Of a stretch of DNA of 64,000 nucleotides, positions 40,504 to 51,393 are shown in pieces. Positions within the stretch are counted from its first letter, which is position 1. Each line of letters begins with the position of its first letter. The position numbers and the translations under genes were made by a program. The stretch is from Rhea pennata. Lineage: Eukaryota > Chordata > Aves > Rheiformes > Rheidae. The stretch covers positions 120,105,466-120,169,465 of the forward strand of contig NC_084664.1 in NCBI RefSeq assembly GCF_028389875.1, in the 5' to 3' direction. The notes under the pieces are model-generated. The model was not told where the DNA came from and did not search any database. It saw only the letters and a list, made by a program, of their open reading frames with translations.

Positions 40504-40511
40504 TTCCCACG
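40504..40511 (-). promoter_or_regulatory. Perfect RBPJ (CBF1/Su(H)) site in the HEY1 promoter
   Basis: The plus strand reads TTCCCACG, so the minus strand reads CGTGGGAA, the canonical RBPJ core. It lies 456 bp upstream of the HEY1 start codon inside the CpG island. HEY1 is an established direct target of Notch/RBPJ, and promoter-proximal RBPJ sites are known for mammalian HEY genes, so a functional role is plausible. Occupancy is inferred. Confidence 0.75.
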
Positions 40512-40640
40512 GCCGCCGGCGCACGCGCGGCGCCGCCGCCGCCGCCCCCCCGCGCCGGCCCGTCTGCCCGCCCGCAGCGCCCTGCTACCGCCGTGGGGCG
40601 GGCGGGCGGCGACCGTTGGCTGCGGCCGTTGGGGCGGCGG

Positions 40641-40645
40641 CCAAT
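40641..40645 (+). promoter_or_regulatory. CCAAT box in the HEY1 promoter
   Basis: CCAAT occurs within a GC-rich block about 60 bp upstream of the GC-box cluster, a usual NF-Y arrangement. It is a short motif, supported mainly by position. Confidence 0.5.
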
Positions 40646-40703
40646 GGGGGCGCGCGGGGGCGGTGCGTGGCGGCGCCGGGCGGAGGACGGGTGGGCGCGG
40701 CCT

Positions 40704-40735
40704 CCCCGCCCCGCCCCGCCCAGCCCCGCCCCGCC
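40704..40735 (-). promoter_or_regulatory. GC-box (Sp1/KLF) cluster with G-quadruplex potential in the HEY1 promoter
   Basis: The plus strand shows six runs of 2-4 C separated by single G or AG. The minus strand therefore has at least four close G-runs, giving repeated GGGCGGGG-type GC boxes and a canonical G-quadruplex pattern, with an i-motif possible on the other strand. It sits about 230-260 bp upstream of the start codon, where a core promoter would be expected. Confidence 0.65.
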
Positions 40736-40813
40736 GGGTGCGGCGCGGCGCGGCGCGGCCCGGCGCGGCCCTGCCCGCCCCGCGGCGGGTAAGACTGGCG
40801 GCGGGGGCGCGCC

Positions 40814-40966
40814 ATGGGGGAGACGGGTGTCGGGCGAGGCGCGGGGCGCGCGGCGGCGGCAGCGGCGGCGGCAGCGGCGGCGGCGGCGGCAGCGGGGCGC
40901 GCGTTGGGCGCCCTCCTCCCGCGCGCAGCCCGCCGCCTCCCCAGCGGGCGCCCGCGGCCCGCCGCC
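40814..40966 (+). other. In-frame upstream start giving a possible 51-residue N-terminal extension of HEY1
   Basis: An ATG at 40814 has G at -3 and G at +4 and is in frame with the HEY1 start at 40967 with no stop between. Translation from it would add 51 residues: a Gly/Arg-rich start, 15 consecutive alanines (40850-40894) and an Arg/Pro/Leu-rich joint. Known HEY1 proteins start at the MKRAHP methionine, so this is probably 5'UTR or promoter DNA. Whether it is transcribed depends on the unmapped transcription start. Confidence 0.45.
40850..40894 (+). repeat. GCG/GCA trinucleotide repeat, 15 units, just upstream of the HEY1 start
   Basis: Fifteen uninterrupted GCN triplets, twelve GCG and three GCA, lie 73 bp upstream of the start codon. 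Repeats of this kind are often length-polymorphic and can hinder sequencing, so the count may vary between individuals or assemblies. Confidence 0.9.
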
Positions 40967-42969
40967 ATGAAGCGGGCGCACCCCGTGTACAGCTCGTCGG
41001 ACAGCGAGGAGCTGGACGAGGCCGTGGAGGTGGAGAAGGAGAGCGCGGACGAGAATGGGTGAGAGGCGGCGGGGTGCGGGGGCTGCGCGGCGGGCGGGCG
41101 GGCGGGCGCGCTCCCCGCGTCGGCGGCGCGATGTCCGCCGTGACGGGTGTCCCGCTGCTCCCCGCAGGAACCTCAGCTCGGCGCCGGGCTCCGTGTCTCC
41201 CGCCACCACCTCGCAGATCTTGGCCAGGAAGAGGCGGCGAGGGGTGAGTGAACCGACGAGCGAGCGGGCGCCTGCCCGCCCGCGGGCCGCAAGCCCCCGC
41301 CGCTCGCCCCCCTCACCACCGCTTTCTGCCCTAGATCATCGAGAAGCGCCGCCGCGATCGCATCAACAACAGCCTGTCCGAGCTGAGGAGGCTGGTGCCC
41401 AGCGCCTTCGAGAAGCAGGTAGGTGCCGGTGACTCCCGCGGGGCCACTGCCCCATGCCTCCGCTCTGGCTCACCCCAAACTTCTCCGTTAAACATCTCCC
41501 GCTGCCCCTGCTCCCTTCCTAGGGGTCAGCCAAGCTGGAAAAAGCTGAGATTCTGCAGATGACTGTTGACCATCTGAAAATGCTGCACACCGCAGGAGGG
41601 AAAGGTAAAGTTTCACGTCCAATAGTGCGGTCGGTAGCTCCGCAGGGCAGTCGCTGCACGAGTGCGCTGCCTGCCGTTAGGCGTGCTGTGTGCCGTGGGA
41701 ATTTTTAGAGAAAGTGAATGGAATCTGCGGTATCTGTTGTGAGGAATTCAGGACTTTCTCTTACTAGAGAAGTTTTACAGCCTGAAACATTTATAGTGTT
41801 GGCTCCAGGTTATTCTAGAGGAGAACGATTACAGCTCTCTCTGCTTCATGATGAAGAGAGTGAAGTGACTTGTTTCTGGCAGCTAGGAAGACTCAGAAGT
41901 TTTCGTTGTTATTAATAAGTGTTTATTTCCATAAGTCTTTGAAAATTCAGAACAGAAAAAGTAGAAGAAATACAAGATAAAATGAGTAGTGAAGAGAATT
42001 GGTGAAATGTGCTTTTAGAAAAAAAAAAGTTGCCTGTGAATGTGCGCTTTGATAAGTTATGCATGTGTTACTAATAAATTTCACTGTGCTGTAGTTTTGC
42101 CTGTGTGGGGGAGACAGGGAAAGAATGAAAGTGGTTTCCTCCAGTGATAGAGTGCAATTTCTGTTTAAAAATGGCAGTCTTGGGACTTGCAGCATCACAG
42201 CACAGACAGAAAATCTTGATAGACAAAGAAGAGAAAAAGGAGCCTGGCATCTAATCTATGGTTAGGAAAACTGACCGCATCCAAGCAAAATATGCTTATA
42301 AGGGAGGGTGGAGCAGAGAGGCTACATATAGATAATGACTAGGAACAGTATCTTAAGACTCCATTCTTTGTTCTTTTTTTCTTAGGTTATTTTGATGCTC
42401 ATGCTTTGGCAATGGACTATCGGAGTCTAGGGTTTCGAGAGTGCCTGGCTGAAGTAGCCCGATACCTTAGTATTATTGAGGGTCTGGATGCTTCTGACCC
42501 TCTGCGAGTTCGACTTGTCTCTCATCTCAATAATTATGCCTCTCAACGGGAAGCAGCAAGTAGTGCGCATGCTGGCATTGGACACATTCCTTGGGGCAGT
42601 GCCTTTGGACATCACTCTCATATATCTCACCCGTTGCTGCTGCCTCAAAATGCACATGGTAATACCAGTACCACAGCATCTTCCACAGAACCGCATCACC
42701 AGAGCAGAATTGCTGCACCACATGCTGAAGCTTCCTCACTCAGAGTGCCCCCAAATGGCAGTGTTGGACCAGTGCTCCCTGTGGTCACATCTACTTCCAA
42801 ACTGTCTCCTCCTCTTCTTTCCTCCATGGCATCCCTGTCTGCATTCCCTTTTTCATTCGGCTCATTCCATCTGCTGACCCCTAACGTGCTGAGCCCGTCT
42901 GCACCGACGCAGTCAGCAAACCTCGGCAAACCGTACAGACCGTGGGGGACTGAGATTGGAGCCTTCTAA
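40967..42969 (+). CDS. HEY1: HEY1, Notch-effector bHLH-Orange transcriptional repressor, complete, five coding exons
   Basis: The coding exons are 40967-41058, 41168-41243, 41335-41418, 41523-41604 and 42386-42969 (stop TAA). All four introns (109, 91, 104 and 781 bp) are GT-AG, and the joined frame gives 305 residues. The basic region (about residues 50-63) carries the HEY-type glycine (G56) where HES proteins have proline. Helix-loop-helix follows to about residue 106, the Orange domain lies near 122-158, a Ser/Pro/His-rich C-terminal half follows, then YRPW (295-298) and the TEIGAF terminus. This ending and the MKRAHP start identify HEY1 rather than HEY2 or HEYL; mammalian HEY1 is about the same length (304 in human). 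The family is known to be nuclear, to dimerise with itself or HES proteins, to bind E-boxes and to repress genes downstream of Notch in vessels, heart, somites and neural tissue. The start is chosen by homology; an in-frame ATG also exists at 40814. No frameshift or missing motif is seen. Confidence 0.97.
41694..41701 (+). promoter_or_regulatory. RBPJ-type site in HEY1 intron 4
   Basis: CGTGGGAA matches the RBPJ core exactly, 90 bp inside the 781-bp intron 4 (41605-42385). With the promoter site it makes two perfect copies within 1.2 kb on opposite strands. Function is inferred. The rest of the intron is AT-richer than the island and shows no other recognisable element. Confidence 0.45.
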
Positions 42970-43180
42970 GGATGAACTGTTTAGTGAGGGTGGGGAAACC
43001 TACAAACCTAGCTGAGCTGGGTTATGCCACACTTAAAATTGAAATTCTTAATGAACTGGGACAAAGGTACAGTTTCACCTTAACAAAGTTTGTCTAAAAA
43101 CTGTCTCTTTGGGGTTTTTGTTTTCTACGTTTTTGTATTAGCAGTTTTTTTTAAAGAAATAGTTGCTGAAGTTGTCCAAA

Positions 43181-43186
43181 AATAAA
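43181..43186 (+). terminator. Proximal AATAAA poly(A) signal of HEY1
   Basis: AATAAA lies 212 bp after the stop codon. Use of this site would give a short 3'UTR of about 230 nt lacking the GU-rich tract. The downstream sequence is only mildly T/G-rich, so it may be a secondary site. Confidence 0.45.
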
Positions 43187-44058
43187 ATTACAATAGTGGA
43201 TGTTAACACTTGTGTTAGATCTATGTGGAGCATTTAAATTACTTTTGTAAACGGTTTGTTTCAAATGTTCCATTTTGCCTCAGTGCGTCAGACTGCCTTT
43301 TAATGAAGAAATGAGTAAATTGCCTGCTGCTGTTAGCAACAGCTTAGCTTAGTTATTAATTTTTCCAAAATCACTCCTTTTGGCATTAATAAGCTGTGGT
43401 TTTTGTTAATATTTTGACTTGAGAGGGTCTATGAAGAATTATTATTTTTGTGAACTATATTTGAGTCTTATATTTCTGAACAAAGCGTTGACAAATCAGA
43501 TTGACCAGCTTTATCTAAAAGCCCCATTTCTGTGTCTTTTGCAGTGGTTTGATATATTCGGTGGTCTTATCCTAGTCCCTAGTGAATGTCTGTTCACATC
43601 GCAGAATCACTACACTATTTCTTCTACCAAAAGGAGCAGTATGAACAAACTCTAGAAGGGAGAGGGAGCAAAAGCCAAATTACAAGTTACATTGGAAGTG
43701 GGTTTAGTTGTTGGGGATGTGCTGGGAAACAAATTGTCACCTGTCATAGTTTTCTGGTCAGAGCCAAAATACATGTATTCATTTCATAGATTCTGCCCTG
43801 AATTATAGTGGAGTTCTGTTACACCATACACTTGGGTAACTGCAGCCAGACTTCCTCTCTGAGCTTCAGATTTGCCCCTAAAACAAATCATGTTTATATT
43901 TAAATAGCCAATGTAATGGTACAGTGGGAACCCGGTCACTGTGTAACCACATTGCTTAACAAATACATCTAACCAATTGACTTTTGTATTGCATTTCACT
44001 CTTAGGCGCAGTTCAGTGCCACTCCTCATTTTATAAGGGCTCTGCTGCGTTCTCCTCT

Positions 44059-44107
44059 GTGCGTGTGTCTGTGCGTGTGTTTGTGTGCATGTGTGTATAC
44101 GTGTATA
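44059..44107 (+). repeat. GT-rich tract in the HEY1 3'UTR
   Basis: This is an imperfect (GT)n run broken by C and A, ending in alternating TATAC/GTGTATA sequence. It lies about 100-145 bp before the distal poly(A) signal. In RNA it would be GU-rich, a class bound by CELF-type proteins; binding is inferred. Confidence 0.7.
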
Positions 44108-44202
44108 TTTTAGTTGATTTCATAAGAATCTTACCTGAACAGGTTTCTTTAGTGAGTTCCACTGGACTAGGTTTGACTGCTCTTGTATTTGTGTTGTGGC
44201 TA

Positions 44203-44208
44203 AATAAA
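44203..44208 (+). terminator. Distal AATAAA poly(A) signal of HEY1
   Basis: AATAAA is followed about 35-55 bp downstream by a T/G-rich stretch, the usual arrangement of hexamer and downstream element. This is the likely main 3' end of the gene. Confidence 0.65.
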
Positions 44209-45022
44209 GGAGAAAGAACAAAGTATTTTAAATAACACGTTTGTCTCGTATGTGTCAATGGAGAATTCTATACCTCTAGGTACCAAGGCAGATGCTGAAG
44301 AATTGCTACTTAGTCTTTCTGTGGATATATATTTAACTTTTTTTTTGATTATTATGATCTACTTAGCTACAATAGCTGGATACATAAAGAGGCACTGAGC
44401 CTTGGAATAACAATCAATTGAATGAAAATTTAAGATACATATTGTGTGTTACTTACATTTGCCTGGCAGTGTGTGGGCACAGTGTGAAGATACCAACCTT
44501 ACTGCTAAAGAAGAGGTTGAAACTGTGTTGCACCTGAATATTCTTATTGCTTTGTCTTAATATTAAAAAAAAAAGATCTCTACACACACGGATTCCTTTT
44601 CTGTTTAACTCATGAAATCTTTATCTTATCTATAGCTCTACAGTAAAGTTTTGTACGTAATAGTCCAGTTCCTGTCCTATGTGTTAGTGCAGTATCTATA
44701 CAAGGTCTCTGATTAATTTTGTATGTGTTACTGAGTAGCATTACTGGTGTCTAGCATGTTTTTTCTCAAAACAACAGCACAGCAGGCTGCATAGATGGCA
44801 GTTTTTTTCCCTGAAGCCGTGTGAATAGATGTGTCCTACTTCTACCTGGAGAACTTCAGTGATTTGTCCCAGAAGCACCTCATTCCTTTCCTGTGCATTT
44901 CACTTTAGAGGGTGCTTTTGATGATAAATGGCACATCCGTATCTGGATTTAGCTTTATCAGAACAACAGAAAAAGTGCTTGGTCCTGTGGGAGAAGAGGG
45001 CTTTGTTTGAAGAGGGGCTCTC

Positions 45023-45074
45023 GGGCTAATTAAGGAGTGGCATCCACGGGGCTAATTAAGGAGTGGCATCCACG
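45023..45074 (+). repeat. Perfect 26-bp tandem duplication containing TAATTA
   Basis: Two identical adjacent 26-bp copies, 45023-45048 and 45049-45074. Each holds CTAATTAAG, a homeodomain-type core. The identity indicates a recent duplication. Confidence 0.95.
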
Positions 45075-45832
45075 GGAGGCTGAGAGAGGGCTGGGCTTCC
45101 TCAGAAGGAGGACTGCCTTGAGGTTGGAAAGACTGGGAGGGTACTCCACTATGTAACCACGTTTTACCTTCGGAGGCTGTGGGGGTCCAATGCTAGATAT
45201 GAAATGCAAAATGTGGCAAACAGAAATACACGTGTTATTGAGGAGAGATTATAGAGCATAGTATTTCACATGCATACATGAAATGAGAGTCTGTAAAATT
45301 CAAGGTCCAGTTTCCTTTTCACAGTATATATTGTTTCCTATTTAATTATGCTCTGCCCTGTCCCTAATAGGTTTTTGTACCAAATTAACAACTCCCTACC
45401 TAGAAGATTGCTATAGTGCATGCTACTGTTCTTCAGATCTTTTAATAAATGGCAATGCTTCTCAGCCTTTTAATGGTTATTTCATTGACATTCAAATGAC
45501 TTTGTCTGCCTCTAAATAGCTGGCTCTTTTGTGTAGAGAGACCCCTATAATTATTTCTGTCCCAGTGTCCCAGTCTTGAATGAACTTCAGAAACAGAGTG
45601 CAATAAAAGTTTAGCTACTGGTGTTTGTCTCTATATCCGCTGTGGTCTCTTCCAATTACCAATGGTAAAGGTGTTAATGAAAAGTTTTAGTTTTATTAAA
45701 CTTTTGTGATATACTTTTGCATTTCTAGAGACTCAAAATCTAGAGATTACTATGTTACAAACAGATGAATGGATTCTAGGAACTCAAAAAAGCTAAAAAC
45801 TCAAAAGGAAAAAGCAGTCCCAGAAACTGAAG

Positions 45833-45960
45833 CACCAGGATCAAAGTCCAGGGCTATGTTCTTATTTGTGCTGCTGACTTAGTAACTCATGCTTAGCAAT
45901 CACTTACTCCGTATCAGTTTTGTCAGCCGTGAAAAGAGACGGCAGTACTTGTTCTCCTTT
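45833..45960 (+). mobile_element. Possible second MIR-like SINE relic
   Basis: Sequence from AGGATCAAAGTCC through GACTTAGTAACTCATGC to ATCAGTTTTGTCAGCCGTG follows the MIR core order (TTCAAATCC, then the tract before CTCAGTTTCCTCATCTGT). The match is weaker than at 33.3 kb and rests on memory of the consensus. Confidence 0.35.
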
Positions 45961-47340
45961 CGTTAAGAGACAGTGGTAGATGAAAAATTTCTATATTAAT
46001 TACAAGTGCTGTTGTTTCTCAAAACTATAGTACAGAAAGATTATGTCATTTTTCTTTCTCGTAAGATGCTAGGCTTCTAAAGACAGACTGAAAAAGGCAG
46101 GACAGGCTTGTTCCTCTAGACAACAGATAGCTGCTGAGCTCAAAATATTTACCTGTTTATTCTATTGCTAAAAAGCAATTACAGGAGCACAATTTTAGCT
46201 GGAGAGGTGGTGGAGAAGGAAGGAAATGAATATTTGACTTGATCCCCATGACCCCCAGGTAGCTCAGTTGTTTTGGGTGAATCAAACACTTTGGATGTCT
46301 GTCCAGAAATTCTCAAGCTGAAGCATTGTGTGGGATGTAAGATGATGTAGTATTTCATGTAAGCAACTTTTACCTTCCTTTACGGAGGAAGCTGGATTTG
46401 AGTGCAGAATAAGTTTAAGAAGCTGGTAAATACTGTACAAAACCAGACGCAAGCCTTTGGAAATCCATTCAGTGCATTGGCATAAAGGAATAGATCATGG
46501 AACTGACATTTTTTAGCTTTTGAAAAAAAACTGTCAGTAGTTCTTAGGACAGTTTCCTTTCAGTGCTCCTGTCTTACACTAGCAGCATGACACATAAATA
46601 AATATATATATATATAAAAATAAATAAAAAAGTGAATTCTGGATTTTGCTGTTTTCACTCATGCATCAGCAAGTGAGTCTCCAGGTGACAAGAGCCCTGC
46701 TACACTATTACTTCATGGAAGAGGCCAGCCTGGTTTTTCCAAGCAACAAAAAAGCCCGCGTGAGCATAGATAAACTGAAATCTTTCTTCCTGTTTTATAT
46801 TATATGCCTATATTTACAAGCACTTCTTGACAAAAACTCCCAGTTTGGATCATAACATGTTCTCTGTACTGAACTGGAAGGGCTTTGTGCTGGAAGGCAA
46901 CAAAAATGATTTACAAAGCCCTTTCCTGTGGCCTTAAATGAAAGGCTGCAAAGATGGATTGTGATATGTGCTAGGTGGCTCAGTACGTCGAGGCGTTAGT
47001 ATGTCCATGCATTAACCAGTCCACCTGGCCTCCTAGAGCACTGAGTGCTTTGCCTTTAACTGAACGCCTCCCTCTCTCTCCACTTGGCCAGCTCATAAAT
47101 AAAAATTAGAACTGTCCCTTTCTTCTGGAGCCAGAGTATGCAGGCATTGTCATTCTTGCAATATAGTAGCTTGACTGGAGTAATAATAAAATGCCACTGC
47201 TCAGTAAGATACAGAAGTATGAAGATGTCTTTTGGGGAGGCTGCAGAGTTTATTTGATTTTTTTTTTCTTTTAAGGAAGTTCTTGGGTATTGTATGTTGC
47301 TCTCTCTTATTCTCTCTAGTGCTATGCATGTTTTTTCTTT

Positions 47341-47405
47341 AATAAATTTCATTCATTAATCTGTTCCATGATTCATCATGTATGATTCATTAATCATACA
47401 GCATG
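47341..47405. promoter_or_regulatory. AT-rich cluster of ATTCAT/ATTAAT words with a 9-bp dyad
   Basis: TGTATGATT (47379-47387) and AATCATACA (47392-47400) are exact reverse complements around CATT, inside a cluster of ATTCAT, CATTAAT and ATGATTCAT words that resemble POU or homeodomain sites. The function is unknown. Confidence 0.3.
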
Positions 47406-50400
47406 AAACAGGAAGAAACTGCCTTGCCTGGAGCCATACCCAGACCTTTCAGCATAGCAGAGCTCATAGACAGAGGTTCTCTTCCAGCTGTGTCTTGATC
47501 TTCAATATATCACGTAAGACAAACCCTAATGCATTAGGGGCTTCTCTAAATGCTCAAAACTTGCTTTGCCTACAGAGGCCTGCTGCTTACAGGGTTGCTC
47601 TGCTTGCAGAGCTCTGACCTGCATTATGTGGTATGGCCTTTTTCAGAGCTTTTACCAAGCTGGAGAAGCCTCCCGGGGAAGGGAAAGGGGGAATTAGGAA
47701 AAGAGCTGAAGCCAGGCTTCTGGCACATCCTCTGTGCTCTTTGGGGCAGCCTCAATGCCTGTGGACCTCTGTTCATTAATCTCCTCTCTCTGCATTGGAA
47801 AGACCTCCTGGAGCTTTCCAGGTGGTTTATACTTCTCCAAGGTAGGTTGTAAAATCTAGACACAGACAATAGCAATGGGTTAAGTGTGCATTTCTCTGTT
47901 TTGTGCTGTTTTCACTGAAAAAAAAGGATGTTGGAATAGAAAAGTTGAAGGAAAAGCTCTGGGGAGAGAATGGCAGAGAGCAGGAAGGAAGGCTAACATG
48001 CAGGATCACAGGAAAGCTGCAGCTCACAACAGGTGACTGAAGAGCTGCATTGTTTGCATTACCTGTTGCAAAGACAGGGAAATAACTGATGTAAAATGGC
48101 AAAATAAGCTGTACACAAGTAGTTAAGGGGTTCAGAGTGAGGAAGGTAATCTTAATAATCACAGCTTTGCTCAATAAGCCAGAATCAGATGAGTAACAAG
48201 CAAAGACTGAGACATATAATTTTCAGTGAAGCACTGAAACAAATGCATGTGAATGTCTTCATCTAATTTGATGGGTCATGTCACTGAATAGGGAGGAAAC
48301 ACGGCTCGAAAGGGCTATTGCCGGCTGCAAGAATGCATCACAGCATGATTTGCTGATTGTATTTGTACAATCCAGTCAAGTGAGTGTAAGAAGGTCAAGG
48401 AATTCAAGCGTGGCCCATGCAAGGGAGAGGGCTTGTAGCCCAGCGTGATTGAGATTTTCATGCATCATGATAACTGATGTAAATTCCTAATGACTGGCAG
48501 TTGTTTCCATGAATTGCTCAGCCTTTATCAGCAGGTACTACCTAACTGCTGGTGCAGCTGCTTAGCTTCTGCATTTTGGTGTGGTACTTTCGGGCATGTG
48601 TTAGTCATCTACATAGGTATGAGCTTCCCACCACTGTAAAGTGAATAAGGCAGGCACATTGTCAAAATAGCTGGTGAAAGCTAGCTGTTTTAGTTATTAC
48701 AGAGCCAAATTCTTAGATGAGGAACATCTGGTGGAAGGAACTCAGAATTACTAACTTACTTTGATATTATACATTTACAATTGATATTGCTGATAATAAC
48801 TTGGGAGTACTGCTGCACATTATCACCAAGCCTGTTTTCTTTAACAGAGAGGTCATTTCAGAGATTGAATTGCAAATTCTGAAGAAAAAATGAAAATAAA
48901 TGTAATTTATTGTTGCTCAGTGATAGTTATGTAAAAGTTTTTGAAATGTGATGATAATTTAAAAATCGACCAAAGGGAACTGAAGTGTGTGATGTAAGAA
49001 TTCTTTTACATGTTACATGGCAGTCTGAGCTATTTTTCACTTCATAAAGAAAACATCAGTTTGATTGGACAGTGTTCCTTGTATAATGTAGATGCCTAAC
49101 TGTCTGTAGATTGCCCCTTTGAATTTCTCTGGGATTCATTGCATCTTCTGTTAAGAGGAAATTATCAACAACAAGAGGAAATCCTGTACTAGTACTGAAT
49201 AGTCCTTATTCTAAAGGTACTTCCCTTCTTGTGGGAATTGTATATAACCAGAACAACACTCCATAAAACAGATGAATTATTTTAGAAGGAGACGGGTCAG
49301 CCTTTTATTTAAAAGGTCTGACGTTATTGTACACAAGAAAATCAATTGTTGGAGAGGATGACATTCTTCCACAAGCTGACTGTACTTCACAAAGGTGGGG
49401 CAAAGTTTAAGGCATTGGCAACAGGAAGCCCAAGGTCCTTAGAGACTTCCATGTTGTCTGGAGCATACAATGACAAAATTACCCTTTTTCTTCCCAAAAG
49501 TAACCCCATGCCTAGTAACGATTAAACTTTACCCTGCTCAGGACTTGAGTTGGTGGAGATGCGAATGATGCACGTAACTGTAGGCCAGCAGCAAACACCC
49601 TTTAAGTGCAGGGCATTGCATTAGTTAGCTGCATGTTGTACAGACCTGGCAAGTAGATAGAGTTGATCTTTCGAAGATGAATTCTTCCCCTACATTAGCT
49701 TCCCAAGATCTGCCCCTTTGTACTTCAGTTCCAACCACACAGACCTTTTCCATCACAAAAAACACTATGAGTTAAACATCCCTTGGTCCAAAGCCAAGGG
49801 ACTGAACAGCCATGTGACTGAAATTGTGTCCAGAGATTTTGGAAAACAAACATACGAGAGCAGCAATTGTAGGTCTAAAGATAAACTGTTGTCCTCCTCA
49901 ACGTGTTAAATCTATTCCTCTTTCAAAGGAAAGGTTTGTGAATCCCCCTACTCCCCCTGGCCCCAAAGAGCCCAGCACTTGGAGATGCTATCATGAATCA
50001 GGCACTCACTGAAAAAAGTTCAAGCGAGATTTGTTATGTAACTTCAAAAAATCACTGGGTTGTTCTTGTTTTAGTCAATGTTTGTCCAATTCTTATCTCC
50101 TCATGGAGGAGGTAAGAAGGCTGCCTGCTTCTTCAGGGTGTTGACAAGGTTTGCAGGCCTCTTTTTGCAGCCCCCATGGGCCTACCCTCTGTGATTCTGC
50201 CGGTTAGCAAACTGAAGCCAACAGCTAACAAAATTCTGCCTCCCTGCAGCAAAGCAACATCCCAGGCTGAAAGCACAGCTTCAATGACAGAGCTGGCTGA
50301 GAGCCACAGGGGCCCAATACTGGGAATTCCCATGGTCTACCCTCAGGGATAAAGTCAATAGAATGACGCATCAGGTTTCCAGTTAGAAAAATCCCTGCTT

Positions 50401-51374
50401 CTTCTTCTTCTCTTTTTTTTTTAATGCAGTATTAATATCTTCAGAATGTGCTAGCCAGACAGTCTGACTTTATGCATTCTTTATGGAAAAGGGGAGCAAT
50501 AATGCAATTCTTCTTTAGCTTTCATTTTGGCTGGATACTCTCTAATGCAAAAAGAAAAAAAAAAGAAGTTAAAAATCCCTTTTTATTCACAGTCCCTATG
50601 CTAGGAAGTGCAGCCTTTCCTCATTACTTTCACTGCCTTATATGAGATAGACACCTAGTCTATCTCAAATAGCTGCTGAGAAAGCTGTGGTTCAAACTCT
50701 ACATAACGAAAGACTTTTTATAGTAAAATTTGTTGTGAAGCAGCCTGTTAAGCTCGGCTATCTGCATTGCATTAACTTTATATCACAAAACTCCTGTCAG
50801 AAAGGAAATTTTTATGTAATTGCATTTGCCACATCCCAATCAAAGTTCCCTTGCCTTTAATAACTCTGAAGCCTCTGACTGGAAAAGGCTAGAGAAGAAT
50901 TCGCCAGGGGCTAGTGTCACCTTAGATTTAACTTTTTGTTGACAGTATCTGCTCCTCACTCATCTGTACTGGAAGAGCTGTTTCAATAATGCTGCTAACC
51001 CTATGGGATAGTGAAGTAAGTGATAATGGCGTCATATCTGTTTATATGCAACTTGCACCCAGCTTCCACCCCCACCTTGTTACAAGATCTCAAGGGCTGC
51101 AAAACGCAGTGCATGCTAGAGGAGTGAGAAGGGCACAGGGGGGATGATTAAACCCTTTTTTATTTTCAAACTTGACTATAAAAGGAGATTTTTTTATTAA
51201 TAAGCCTCCTTTCCCCTATCCTTTAGGGCTTTTCACAGTCTCTTCACTATTGTATTTGTCCCTCCAAAGTTAAGCGATATCTGCAGGAGATGTTGCACCA
51301 TGTTTTAGGAAGGGTACTGAGACTAAGGAAGTTGAAAATCAAAATAGCTGGTTGAGATTGAGATATTTGGATGC

Positions 51375-51393
51375 TTTTTTTTTTTTTTTTTTT
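51375..51393 (+). repeat. T19 homopolymer
   Basis: A pure T run in intergenic sequence, with no associated element recognised. Confidence 0.85.

Larger units (their letters stand above)
39835..41460 (+). promoter_or_regulatory. HEY1: CpG-island promoter of HEY1, covering exons 1-3
   Basis: Dense CpG starts near 39835, becomes extreme from about 40240 and fades in intron 3 near 41460. I see no TATA box just upstream of the coding start, so dispersed CpG-island initiation is likely. The transcription start cannot be fixed from sequence alone; the GC-box cluster at 40704-40735 suggests it lies between about 40740 and 40900. A run of 19 A residues (40076-40094) interrupts the upstream flank. Long open frames on both strands here (up to about 400 codons) come from the scarcity of stop codons in GC-rich DNA and are not genes. 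Confidence 0.9.
42970..44225 (+). other. HEY1: HEY1 3' untranslated region (approximate end)
   Basis: AT-rich sequence without a reading frame follows the TAA and runs to the distal AATAAA at 44203. The end near 44225 is inferred from that signal plus the T/G-rich sequence just after it. A UTR of about 1.25 kb agrees with what I recall of mammalian HEY1 transcripts. It contains several T-rich and ATTTA-like stretches and a GU-rich tract. Confidence 0.7.

Noticed and set aside
40782..40795. Splice-donor-like GGCGGGTAAGAC in the promoter
   Set aside because: It fits a donor consensus, but there is no evidence for an upstream non-coding exon and the downstream start codon lies in continuous exon 1.
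39989..41209. Long reading frames on both strands (406 codons minus, 321 codons plus) over the HEY1 promoter
   Set aside because: They consist of Ala/Arg/Gly/Pro-rich sequence expected from CpG-island DNA with few stop codons, and they conflict with the clear HEY1 exon structure.
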